A DNA stretch of 38,959 bases from Clostridia bacterium (GTDB lineage Bacteria; Bacillota; Clostridia; Oscillospirales; Acutalibacteraceae): contig JAFSDM010000020.1 in NCBI GenBank assembly GCA_017436225.1, positions 1 through 38,959 of the forward strand, in the 5' to 3' direction. Positions 32,784 to 38,959 of this stretch are shown one piece after another. The notes beneath the pieces are model-generated. The model was given only the letters and a program-made list of their open reading frames with translations, did no database searches and had not been told where the DNA came from. The position numbers were made by a program, and so were the translations under genes. Every line of letters starts with the position of its first letter. Position 1 is the stretch's first letter.

Positions 32784-34106
32784 TTAATTTCTGCCGATAT
32801 ATGCAGAAGGATCGGTGAATTTACCGTTTTTACGAACTTCAAAATGAAGATGATTACCGGTTGAACGACCTGTTGTACCAACAGCGCCAATGGTTTCTCC
32901 CCTTGCTACAACATCACCTTTTTTTACATAAAGGGCGCTACAATGAGCATAAAGGGTTTCGTAAGTGTCAGAATGTTTTACAATTATTTTATAGCCATAG
33001 CCTGAGGTGTCCCAACCGGAAAAGGTTACGGTGCCTGCAGAGGCAGCATAAATAGGTGTACCTGCTTTGGCAACAATATCCATACCCTTGTGACCGCGAC
33101 CGTCACCAACATAAGAGCTTACGTATGAACCCGCTACTCGCTTTACAGGCCAAAGCATAACTGCATCTCCACCCTTATCGGCGGCAATAACACGCTTTGT
33201 ACCAACAAGCACCTTTTGTGCAGTGGGTTTTGATAAAACAACGCTGTTTAAAGCGGTTCTTTTTGTTTCTTTACCGTTAATGCTATAAACCTTATAAGTA
33301 ACCTCTTTAGAACCCTCTACACCCGATTTTACAATCTTTTTGGTACCAACATTAAGGGATGAGGTAGGTGTTTCTTCGGTTTCAAAGGGGATACTTTCTT
33401 TAACGGTTATAGTGGTTACTGAGCCTACCGAAAGAGTAGCTTCAGCAGAGTTTACATAATCACTAACAACTAAAAGCTTTTCAAAATTTGCTTTTGTTAA
33501 ATACTCGGATTTAATTTCAATATCGCTTGCAATTTCTCCGTTTTCAAGCGAGTTTTCTTGCTTATAGCTTAAAAGGTATGCGTCAAGACTATTGTTAATT
33601 TCTTCCTTTGAATTACCAAAGGCAACTGCTACGCCGTCAACATATAATACACTAGCTAAAACTATATTTTCAGAATTAGCAATAATAAGGTCTGCAAGTT
33701 CCTTAGAGGTGGATAAATTTGACTTGCCAACAAAGGTTGGATTAAGCTCAGTTTTGATTAATTTTGAGTTGCATTCGGGATTATTGAGCTTATTAGCCGC
33801 AAAAATTTCGGCTTCCGCAACAACAGAGGGCTCCTTCACCATAGCAATTGAAGCACCGTTGTAGGTAACGGCATAAGCGGAGGTAGCACCTGTTGCAACT
33901 GCAACCGAAACGGTGCAGGAAATAACCAAAAGAACAGTTATAATAGCCGCTAAAACGCGAGGTGATTTTTTAAGATACCTAACCGAACAATTATAAACAC
34001 GTGGGAGAACATCTTTGCAGAAGGCTTTTGCAATACAAAAAAATTGAATTGAATATTTTTTAATAAGCACTGCCAATTTTTTTGCTACTGCTTTAAACTG
34101 CTGCAT
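32784..34106 (-). CDS. Membrane-anchored G5-M23 peptidoglycan metalloendopeptidase
   Basis: This 440-residue protein is probably a cell wall hydrolase that cuts peptide cross-links. A basic cytoplasmic N-terminus (1-50) leads to one membrane helix (about 51-73), an extracellular region of unclear fold (about 75-220), a G5-type domain (about 228-305, with SVTTITVKESIPFETE and KIVKSGVEGSKEVTYKV) and the M23 domain (about 335-436). M23 zinc ligands are visible: His339 and Asp343 in HKGMD and His421 in HLHFE, with the catalytic His387 in YAHCS. The N-terminus, Gln/Lys-rich, is longer than usual. The ATG follows AAGGAGGG. It has a TTGCAA-N17-TATAAT promoter and is monocistronic. G5 domains often bind glycans or wall, which suits this architecture. 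Confidence 0.93.
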   Translation of the reverse strand: MQQFKAVAKKLAVLIKKYSIQFFCIAKAFCKDVLPRVYNCSVRYLKKSPRVLAAIITVLLVISCTVSVAVATGATSAYAVTYNGASIAMVKEPSVVAEAEIFAANKLNNPECNSKLIKTELNPTFVGKSNLSTSKELADLIIANSENIVLASVLYVDGVAVAFGNSKEEINNSLDAYLLSYKQENSLENGEIASDIEIKSEYLTKANFEKLLVVSDYVNSAEATLSVGSVTTITVKESIPFETEETPTSSLNVGTKKIVKSGVEGSKEVTYKVYSINGKETKRTALNSVVLSKPTAQKVLVGTKRVIAADKGGDAVMLWPVKRVAGSYVSSYVGDGRGHKGMDIVAKAGTPIYAASAGTVTFSGWDTSGYGYKIIVKHSDTYETLYAHCSALYVKKGDVVARGETIGAVGTTGRSTGNHLHFEVRKNGKFTDPSAYIGRN

Positions 34107-34137
34107 TGGATTTCCCTCCTTTAAAAATCATTAAAAA

Positions 34138-34215
34138 GTTACATTTTGTAATCATTACCCTAGTATTATAACCAAAAGATTACAATTTTGCAACCTTTTA
34201 ATATTGTTTGTAATC
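34138..34215. repeat. Clustered TTACA/TGTAA inverted repeats over the M23 gene promoter
   Basis: Two inverted repeats, GTTACA/TGTAATC (34138-34143, 34147-34153) and GATTACAA/TTGTAATC (34178-34185, 34208-34215), flank and overlap the promoter; GATTACAA is inside the -35/-10 spacer. A further TGTAAC lies at 34306-34311. This looks like an operator array, but the region is AT-rich. Confidence 0.45.
34165..34193 (-). promoter_or_regulatory. Promoter for the M23 peptidase gene
   Basis: On the minus strand TTGCAA (34188-34193), 17 bases and a perfect TATAAT (34165-34170) lie about 60 bases before the start codon. Confidence 0.7.
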
Positions 34216-34330
34216 TTTTTTAGGCATAATCTACCAAAACTCAAGAGAAAAGTATGTTAAAAACTACTAATATCACAAATTAAGTCCATTTTATTATAAT
34301 TTTTTTGTAACAATTAATTTTGAAAATAAA

Positions 34331-34356
34331 AAAATCCGCCTAAAAAGGCGGATTTT
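34331..34356 (-). terminator. Terminator of the pyrimidine operon
   Basis: A perfect 10-bp stem (34331-34340 with 34347-34356) with a 6-base loop is followed on the minus strand by TTTTTTTATTTTC. It follows pyrI by about 45 bases. Confidence 0.9.
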
Positions 34357-34399
34357 AACCGATGGTACCATTAGGGGTGGACTTAAAAAACAGAACCAT

Positions 34400-34825
34400 T
34401 TAAATATAGCTTTTAAGCTTACTATCGCAATAAAGGCAACGGTAAACCCTGTTTTCTCTATCGGTAAGGCGGAAAATATGGCTTAGCTCTTGCTCGGTAG
34501 AGGTGATGCAACGGGGATTTTTGCATTTGCAAACATTTTCAACCCTTTCAGGCAATTGCATATGGGTTTTATTTACAAGCACTTCATTTTTTATGGTATT
34601 AACGGTAATGCCTGCATCAAAAAATCCTATAACCTCTAAAGAAAGCTCAATATCGGCATCTATTTTAATGATATCCTTTTTGCCCATAAGTCTGCTGGGC
34701 GCATTTCTTATCGTAGCAATTTGGCAATCAAGTTCACCGAGCCCTAAAAGGTTATAAAGCTCTATTCCCTTGCCTGCGGGGATATGGTCGATAACAAAAC
34801 CGTTTTTAATAGAATCTACCTTCAT
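34400..34825 (-). CDS. pyrI: Aspartate carbamoyltransferase regulatory subunit
   Basis: PyrI binds CTP/ATP and forms the allosteric holoenzyme with PyrB. The 141-residue protein has the N-terminal nucleotide-binding domain (about 1-95, with [18 protein letters not shown]) and the C-terminal zinc domain. The four zinc cysteines are present in the normal layout: C-KNPR-C near 101-106 and C-LY-C near 129-132. The ATG overlaps the pyrB stop by 4 bases (ATGA), so synthesis of both chains is coupled. PyrI is absent from Bacillus but common in Clostridia, which supports the taxonomic reading. It is the last gene of the operon. Confidence 0.96.
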   Translation of the reverse strand: MKVDSIKNGFVIDHIPAGKGIELYNLLGLGELDCQIATIRNAPSRLMGKKDIIKIDADIELSLEVIGFFDAGITVNTIKNEVLVNKTHMQLPERVENVCKCKNPRCITSTEQELSHIFRLTDRENRVYRCLYCDSKLKSYI

Positions 34826-35742
34826 TTAACCTCTACCTCCAACAGTTTTAAAATTAGTGCCATTCTCATATATTTGCCGTTAAGCACCTGTTTAAAGTAA
34901 GCCGCTCTTGGGTCATTATCAATAGCAACGGATATTTCATTAACTCTAGGAAGGGGGTGCATTACCGAAAGGGTTGGCTTTGCATTTTCCATTTTCTTGG
35001 GAGTTAAAATGTAGCTGTCCTTAAGGCGAATGTAATCTGCCTCATTAAAGAAGCGTTCCCTTTGAACACGGGTCATATACAAAATATCGAGCTCGCCAAT
35101 AACCTTATCCAAATCTGTGGTTTCTACAAATTCAATACCGTTTTTAACCAAAATATCCTTCTTTATATAATCGGGAAGCTTTAGTTCTTCGGGTGAGATA
35201 AGCACAACCTTAATATTTTCGTACCTTGAAAGGGCAGCAATAAGAGAATGAACCGTTCTACCGAACTTTAAGTCGCCGCAAAAACCGATAGTGTAATTTG
35301 AAAGGCTACCCTTTTCACGCTTAATGGTAAGCAAATCTGCCAAGGTTTGTGTTGGATGATTATGACCGCCGTCACCCGCATTGATAACGGGGATTGATGC
35401 GTTCATAGAGGCAACCAAAGGTGCGCCTTCCTTTGGATGGCGCATTGCTATAATATCGGCATAGCAGCTAATGGTTTTTGCGGTATCTGCAACGCTTTCG
35501 CCCTTTGCGGCGGATGAGCTATTAGCTTCGGAAAAGCCTAAAACATTACCGCCGAGCTCATACATAGCCGCTTCAAAGCTAAGGCGGGTACGGGTAGAAG
35601 GCTCAAAGAAAAGAGTGGCAAGTTTTTTGCCCTTACAACTTTCGGAATATTTTGAAGGATTTTCAATAATATCCTCAGCTACTGCAATAAGCTCATCTAA
35701 TTCTTTAGTTGTGAGTTCTAAAATATCAATTAAACTTCTCAA
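34822..35742 (-). CDS. pyrB: Aspartate carbamoyltransferase catalytic subunit
   Basis: PyrB joins carbamoyl phosphate and aspartate, the first committed step of pyrimidine synthesis. The 306-residue protein shows the carbamoyl-phosphate loop [13 protein letters not shown] (STRTR at 49-53), [24 protein letters not shown] and HPLPRVNEI, all intact. The start is TTG at 35742; GGAG, which overlaps the last codons of pyrE, lies 9 bases upstream, and translation from this TTG gives a normal N-terminus. Only 6 bases separate it from pyrE, and the 4-base overlap with pyrI couples the two subunits. Feedback control by CTP through PyrI is expected. Confidence 0.97.
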   Translation of the reverse strand: MRSLIDILELTTKELDELIAVAEDIIENPSKYSESCKGKKLATLFFEPSTRTRLSFEAAMYELGGNVLGFSEANSSSAAKGESVADTAKTISCYADIIAMRHPKEGAPLVASMNASIPVINAGDGGHNHPTQTLADLLTIKREKGSLSNYTIGFCGDLKFGRTVHSLIAALSRYENIKVVLISPEELKLPDYIKKDILVKNGIEFVETTDLDKVIGELDILYMTRVQRERFFNEADYIRLKDSYILTPKKMENAKPTLSVMHPLPRVNEISVAIDNDPRAAYFKQVLNGKYMRMALILKLLEVEVK

Positions 35743-35748
35743 CTTAAA

Positions 35749-36405
35749 TTACTCCTTTGCGCCGTTTACGGCGAGGTAATTTTTAATTCTTTCTACGTTT
35801 TCTTTGTTTGCGGGGTCTTCCTCTAAATACTCAATAATATCATAAACGTCAACAACGGAATATACAGGGAAACCAAACTGTTCCTCAATTTCCTGCATAG
35901 CGCCCTTTTCTCCTTGACCTTTTTCCTTGCGGTCAACCATAATAAAGGTAGCGATAACCTTTGTGTCTTCAAGGTTTTTAAGGATTTCCATTGATTCACG
36001 TATAGCGGTACCGGCGGTGATTACATCCTCAATAATAACAATCTCTTCGCCTGCCTGAGGAATATATCCAACGAAGGTGCCGCCTTCGCCGTGGTCCTTT
36101 ACTTCCTTACGGTTAAAGAAGAAAGGAACATTAAGTCCATTCTTTGAAAGTGCAACGGCGGCTGAAATTGAAAGTGAAATACCCTTATAGGCGGGACCGT
36201 AAAGAACGGCTTCCTTTTTGCCAAGCTTATCAAAATAAGCTTTTGCATAAAATTCGCCCATTTTTGTAATCTGGTCGCCTGTTTTAATCATACCTGCGTT
36301 TACAAAATAAGGAATTTTTCTGCCCGATTTAGCGGTAAAATCGCCAAACTTTAAAACACCTGCAGACTCTAAAAACTGAATAAACTCTCTTTTATAGCTT
36401 TCCAT
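35749..36405 (-). CDS. pyrE: Orotate phosphoribosyltransferase
   Basis: PyrE converts orotate and PRPP to orotidine-5'-phosphate. The 218-residue protein has the N-terminal hood (KFGDFTAKSGRKIPYFVNAGMI near 19-40), the LYGPAYKGISLS segment near 69-80, and the PRPP-binding signature VIIEDVITAGTAIRES near 122-137. The ATG has AAAGGATG upstream. It lies between pyrF and pyrB in the operon, with 23 and 6 bases on either side. The length is typical of the 'long' OPRT form seen in Clostridia and Bacteroidetes rather than the roughly 205-residue form of Bacillus. Confidence 0.97.
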   Translation of the reverse strand: MESYKREFIQFLESAGVLKFGDFTAKSGRKIPYFVNAGMIKTGDQITKMGEFYAKAYFDKLGKKEAVLYGPAYKGISLSISAAVALSKNGLNVPFFFNRKEVKDHGEGGTFVGYIPQAGEEIVIIEDVITAGTAIRESMEILKNLEDTKVIATFIMVDRKEKGQGEKGAMQEIEEQFGFPVYSVVDVYDIIEYLEEDPANKENVERIKNYLAVNGAKE

Positions 36406-36428
36406 TATATAAACATCCTTTCAAAAAT

Positions 36429-37127
36429 TTAGTCGCAGAACTCTGCTACGCAACGCTCGTAGGCGGCAACGGGGTCCTCTGCAGCGGTAATAGGACGACC
36501 TACAACAATGTAGTCGGAGCCGATTTTCTTAGCCTCGGCGGGGGTCATAACACGCTTTTGGTCGCCAATATCGCCATCTGCAAAGCGAACACCGGGGGTA
36601 ACGGTTAAGAATTTTGCTCCGCAAGTATCGTGAACCTTACCTGCTTCAAGCGGTGAGCAAACTACACCGTCTAAGCCTGCCTTTGCAGCGTTAGATGCAT
36701 AGTGCATAACAACCTTATCGATAGGCTCTTTAATAAGAAGATCGTTTTCCATTCTCTCTTGGTCGGTAGAGGTGAGCTGAGTTACGGCAATAAGTAAGGG
36801 GCGTGTACCGTCGGGACGGGTAAGACCCTCTAAAGCGCCCTCCATCATAGAGATGGTGCCTGCGGCGTGAAGATTGGTCATATCTACATCAAGGCGAGAT
36901 AAAACTGCCATAGATTTTTTAACGGTGTTAGGAATATCGTGAAGCTTTAAATCGAGGAAAATTTTATGACCTCTTGCTTTAATATCCCTTACAATTTGCG
37001 GACCCTCAGCATAGAAAAGCTCCATACCGATTTTCACAAAGGGCTTTCTACCTGTAAATTTATCTAAAAATGCATAAACATCGACCGCCGATGAAAAGTC
37101 ACAAGCAATAATTACGTCCTTACCCAT
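36429..37127 (-). CDS. pyrF: Orotidine-5'-phosphate decarboxylase
   Basis: PyrF decarboxylates OMP to UMP, the last step of UMP synthesis. The 232-residue TIM barrel shows IACDFSSA (residues 7-14), the catalytic tetrad region DLKLHD at 59-64 with Lys61, and the phosphate-binding [11 protein letters not shown] near the C-terminus. The family assignment is clear: it is the Bacillus/E. coli-type enzyme, not the larger type-2 form. The ATG shares one base with the pyrD stop (TAATG around 37127), so the two are translationally coupled. The next gene, pyrE, follows after 23 bases. Confidence 0.97.
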   Translation of the reverse strand: MGKDVIIACDFSSAVDVYAFLDKFTGRKPFVKIGMELFYAEGPQIVRDIKARGHKIFLDLKLHDIPNTVKKSMAVLSRLDVDMTNLHAAGTISMMEGALEGLTRPDGTRPLLIAVTQLTSTDQERMENDLLIKEPIDKVVMHYASNAAKAGLDGVVCSPLEAGKVHDTCGAKFLTVTPGVRFADGDIGDQKRVMTPAEAKKIGSDYIVVGRPITAAEDPVAAYERCVAEFCD

Positions 37128-38038
37128 TATTTACATCCTCCTATAATACCTTGAAGTGAATTGATTTTATATTTATCCATAGCCGCCGGTAAATCGTTAA
37201 TAATATCACGGCAAGCAAAAGGATTAACTAAATTTGCGGCGCCAACCTCAACTGCTGTGGCACCTGCGAGCATAAGCTCGATAACATCTTCGGCAGTGGA
37301 TACGCCACCCATTCCAACAACGGGAATATTAACTGCATTTGCTACCTGATACACCATTCTAACGGCTACGGGGAATATAGCGTCGCCCGAAAAACCGCCC
37401 ATTTTATTGGCTATTACAGGCTTTTTGGTGCGAAGGTCAATTCGCATACCAAGCAGAGTGTTTATAAGGCTTATACCGTCTGCGCCTGCGGCTTCACAAG
37501 CCTTTGCGATTGAAACAATATCTGTAACGTTAGGTGAAAGCTTAATAATTACGGGCTTGGTGGTTACCTTTTTAACTGCGGCAGTAACCTCTGCGGCAGC
37601 TTCGGGGTTAGTACCGAAGCTCATTCCGCCACCGTGCACATTGGGACAGCTAACATTAACTTCAAGCCAACCTACCTGCTCTTCTTTATCTAACCTTTCA
37701 CATGTATAGGCGTAATCTTCAACGGCAAAACCGCTAACGTTAGCCATAACCTTTTTATTAAAGCAGCGTTTAAGCTTTGGAAGTTCTTCGCTTATTACCT
37801 TTTCAACGCCGGGGTTTTGAAGTCCAACGGCGTTTATCATACCATTTTTACACTCGGCAATTCTAGGGGTTGGATTACCAAAGCGTGGGTCTTTTGTAGT
37901 ACCCTTAAAGGAAAAGGTGCCAAGACAGTTTATATCATAAAGCTCGGCAAATTCATAACCGAAGCCAAAGGTGCCGCTTGCGGGGATAATGGGATTATCA
38001 AGCTCAATTCCGCAAAGATTAACACTTAGTCTTCCCAT
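37127..38038 (-). CDS. pyrD: Dihydroorotate dehydrogenase B, catalytic subunit
   Basis: PyrDB oxidises dihydroorotate to orotate using FMN; with PyrK it passes electrons to NAD+. The 303-residue barrel shows [22 protein letters not shown], and the active-site loop [12 protein letters not shown] with the catalytic base Cys131, which marks class 1B (class 2 uses Ser). FMN phosphate motifs GGVSTAED and [10 protein letters not shown] are near the C-terminus. The ATG follows GGAGGAG inside the end of pyrK, which overlaps it by 13 bases. The adjacent pyrK gene confirms the NAD-dependent heterotetramer. Confidence 0.97.
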   Translation of the reverse strand: MGRLSVNLCGIELDNPIIPASGTFGFGYEFAELYDINCLGTFSFKGTTKDPRFGNPTPRIAECKNGMINAVGLQNPGVEKVISEELPKLKRCFNKKVMANVSGFAVEDYAYTCERLDKEEQVGWLEVNVSCPNVHGGGMSFGTNPEAAAEVTAAVKKVTTKPVIIKLSPNVTDIVSIAKACEAAGADGISLINTLLGMRIDLRTKKPVIANKMGGFSGDAIFPVAVRMVYQVANAVNIPVVGMGGVSTAEDVIELMLAGATAVEVGAANLVNPFACRDIINDLPAAMDKYKINSLQGIIGGCK

Positions 38039-38763
38039 AAAATCTCCTCCTTTTTCATAACGGGGCCTTCTTTACAAATGCGCTTATAGCCTGTGAGGGT
38101 TTTACAAGAGCAACCCATACAAGCGCCAAAGCCGCAACCCATTCTTTCCTCAAAGCTCATTTGACCGGAAGTGGTTGAAGCTTTATAAACAGCTTTAAGC
38201 ATTGGCTCGGGACCACAGGTATAAAAATATGTATAATCGATATTCTTCATAGCATCGGTAACGAAGCCCTTTATACCGTAAGAGCCATCGGTAGTGGTAA
38301 CAAAAACTTCGGCGCCTAATGCTTTGAATTCATTTTCATAGAATATTTCTTCCTTAGTGTTAAAGCCTAAAACAACTGTAACCTTTTTGCCACTATCAAT
38401 AAGCCTTTTTGCGAGATTATAAAGTGGTGGAACACCAACACCGCCGCCAAGAAGCAAGGGTGCATCACCCGCAAAAGAAAGGTCATAACCGTTGCCAAGA
38501 CCAACTAAAACATCAAGCTCGGTGCCAACGGGCATTTCACTCATTTGCTCGGTGCCTGCGCCAACAACCTTATAAACAATGGTAACGGTAGTAGAATCTA
38601 CATCGCAAACCGAAATTGGTCGGCGTAAATACTTGCCTTCTAACTTAATGTTTATAAACTCGCCTGAGTTTTTAATATCTGATACATCACCCTCTAATAC
38701 CATTTTAAAAACGGTGCTTGTGAGAGCTTTGTTTTCTATTACTTTATAGATTGATTGTTTCAT
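38026..38763 (-). CDS. pyrK: Dihydroorotate dehydrogenase B, electron-transfer subunit
   Basis: PyrK carries FAD and a [2Fe-2S] cluster and transfers electrons from PyrD to NAD+. The 245-residue protein has the flavin-binding RRPISVCD (48-54), the NAD loop LLLGGGVGVPPLY (103-115), CGPEPML near 183-189, and the C-terminal cluster ligands Cys210, Cys215, Cys218 and Cys230; Cys220 is an additional cysteine beside them. The ATG has GAGG 8 bases upstream. It is the first gene of the operon in this window, and its promoter may lie in the upstream 196 bases or beyond the edge. carAB, pyrC and pyrR are not seen, so they are elsewhere or outside the window. Confidence 0.97.
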   Translation of the reverse strand: MKQSIYKVIENKALTSTVFKMVLEGDVSDIKNSGEFINIKLEGKYLRRPISVCDVDSTTVTIVYKVVGAGTEQMSEMPVGTELDVLVGLGNGYDLSFAGDAPLLLGGGVGVPPLYNLAKRLIDSGKKVTVVLGFNTKEEIFYENEFKALGAEVFVTTTDGSYGIKGFVTDAMKNIDYTYFYTCGPEPMLKAVYKASTTSGQMSFEERMGCGFGACMGCSCKTLTGYKRICKEGPVMKKEEILWED

Positions 38764-38790
38764 TATAAAACCTCATTTACTTGAGATAAA

Positions 38791-38806
38791 TTAAAGTTTC
38801 CTTTAA
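38791..38806. other. Small hairpin before pyrK
   Basis: TTAAAG and CTTTAA arms (6 bp) enclose a 4-base loop; on the minus strand the loop is GAAA. It ends 28 bases before the pyrK ATG. It is too weak for a terminator and may be incidental. Confidence 0.35.
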
Positions 38807-38830
38807 GCAATCACGAACAATCCGAACCTG

Positions 38831-38936
38831 ATTTTAAAGGCTCAATTTTCGTCTTTGCATTGTTAAAATACTCGTTAATCCGTCAGGATTAACTGCGTTT
38901 TGTGCCTCGCACAGCCAAAAATTGAGCTTTTAAAAT
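38831..38936. repeat. 106-bp imperfect palindromic element upstream of pyrK
   Basis: The outer arms (38831-38856 and 38911-38936) pair over 26 positions with 22 exact matches and one G-U in RNA form. In the centre is a separate perfect 8-bp hairpin (GTTAATCC at 38874-38881, GGATTAAC at 38886-38893) with a 4-base loop. No open frame is in it. It could be a dispersed palindromic (MITE-like) repeat or a structured leader RNA of the pyr operon. Confidence 0.6.
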
Positions 38937-38959
38937 TCTGCGACCTAAAACGGACAGAA

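Overview
The window reads as chromosomal core DNA from an AT-rich, low-GC Gram-positive anaerobe, most likely class Clostridia and probably an Oscillospirales/Ruminococcaceae-type gut bacterium. The evidence is indirect but consistent: HPr kinase/phosphorylase, RapZ and WhiA beside a DnaE-type polymerase and pfkA; a class 1B dihydroorotate dehydrogenase (pyrD+pyrK) together with pyrI; RqcH; a PcrA helicase with a C-terminal tail domain; a BofC-like small exported protein; Gram-positive Shine-Dalgarno sequences; and TTGACA/TATAAT promoters. I see no tRNA, rRNA, transposase, phage gene or CRISPR array. This is mostly housekeeping sequence with a few poorly described small genes.

Layout. 1-6.9 kb: a DtxR/MntR-type metal regulator; a membrane-anchored HtrA protease; a class V aminotransferase (cysteine desulfurase family) with a DUF3343 partner; a lipoprotein; bifunctional NAD(P)H-hydrate repair enzyme; a two-helix membrane protein; and a very small membrane protein under a consensus promoter that carries a LexA-like (SOS) box. 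7.2-8.6 kb: a MATE exporter. 8.7-19.4 kb: a long minus-strand block, hprK-glcK-murB-rapZ-whiA-dnaE, followed by pfkA-rhaA, which has its own promoter at the end of dnaE. It links sugar sensing (HPr kinase), glucose phosphorylation, glycolysis, cell wall precursor synthesis and replication; yvcK, normally between rapZ and whiA, is absent. 19.5-22.9 kb: a plus-strand operon of a membrane protein, rqcH (ribosome rescue) and a TIM-barrel sugar isomerase/epimerase-like gene, bounded by a promoter and a terminator.

22.9-29.7 kb: a metallophosphodiesterase, a tight trio of unrecognised small genes, a SanA-like DUF218 protein, pcrA with a palindrome-rich promoter, an orphan lipoprotein for metal-chelate/cobalamin-type uptake, and a polytopic membrane protein. 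29.7-34.1 kb: a cell-envelope group, with a class A penicillin-binding protein divergent from a BofC-like exported protein, then a G5-M23 peptidoglycan hydrolase; TTACA/TGTAA repeats occur upstream of both wall genes. 34.3-38.8 kb: the pyrimidine operon pyrK-pyrD-pyrF-pyrE-pyrB-pyrI, tightly coupled and ending in a strong terminator. A 106-bp imperfect palindrome lies upstream of pyrK at the window edge.

The observations I would follow first are the SOS-box small membrane protein (6701-7035), the unannotated gene trio (23477-24489) and the structured element before pyrK (38831-38936). All family assignments come from reading the sequence; no database search was run.
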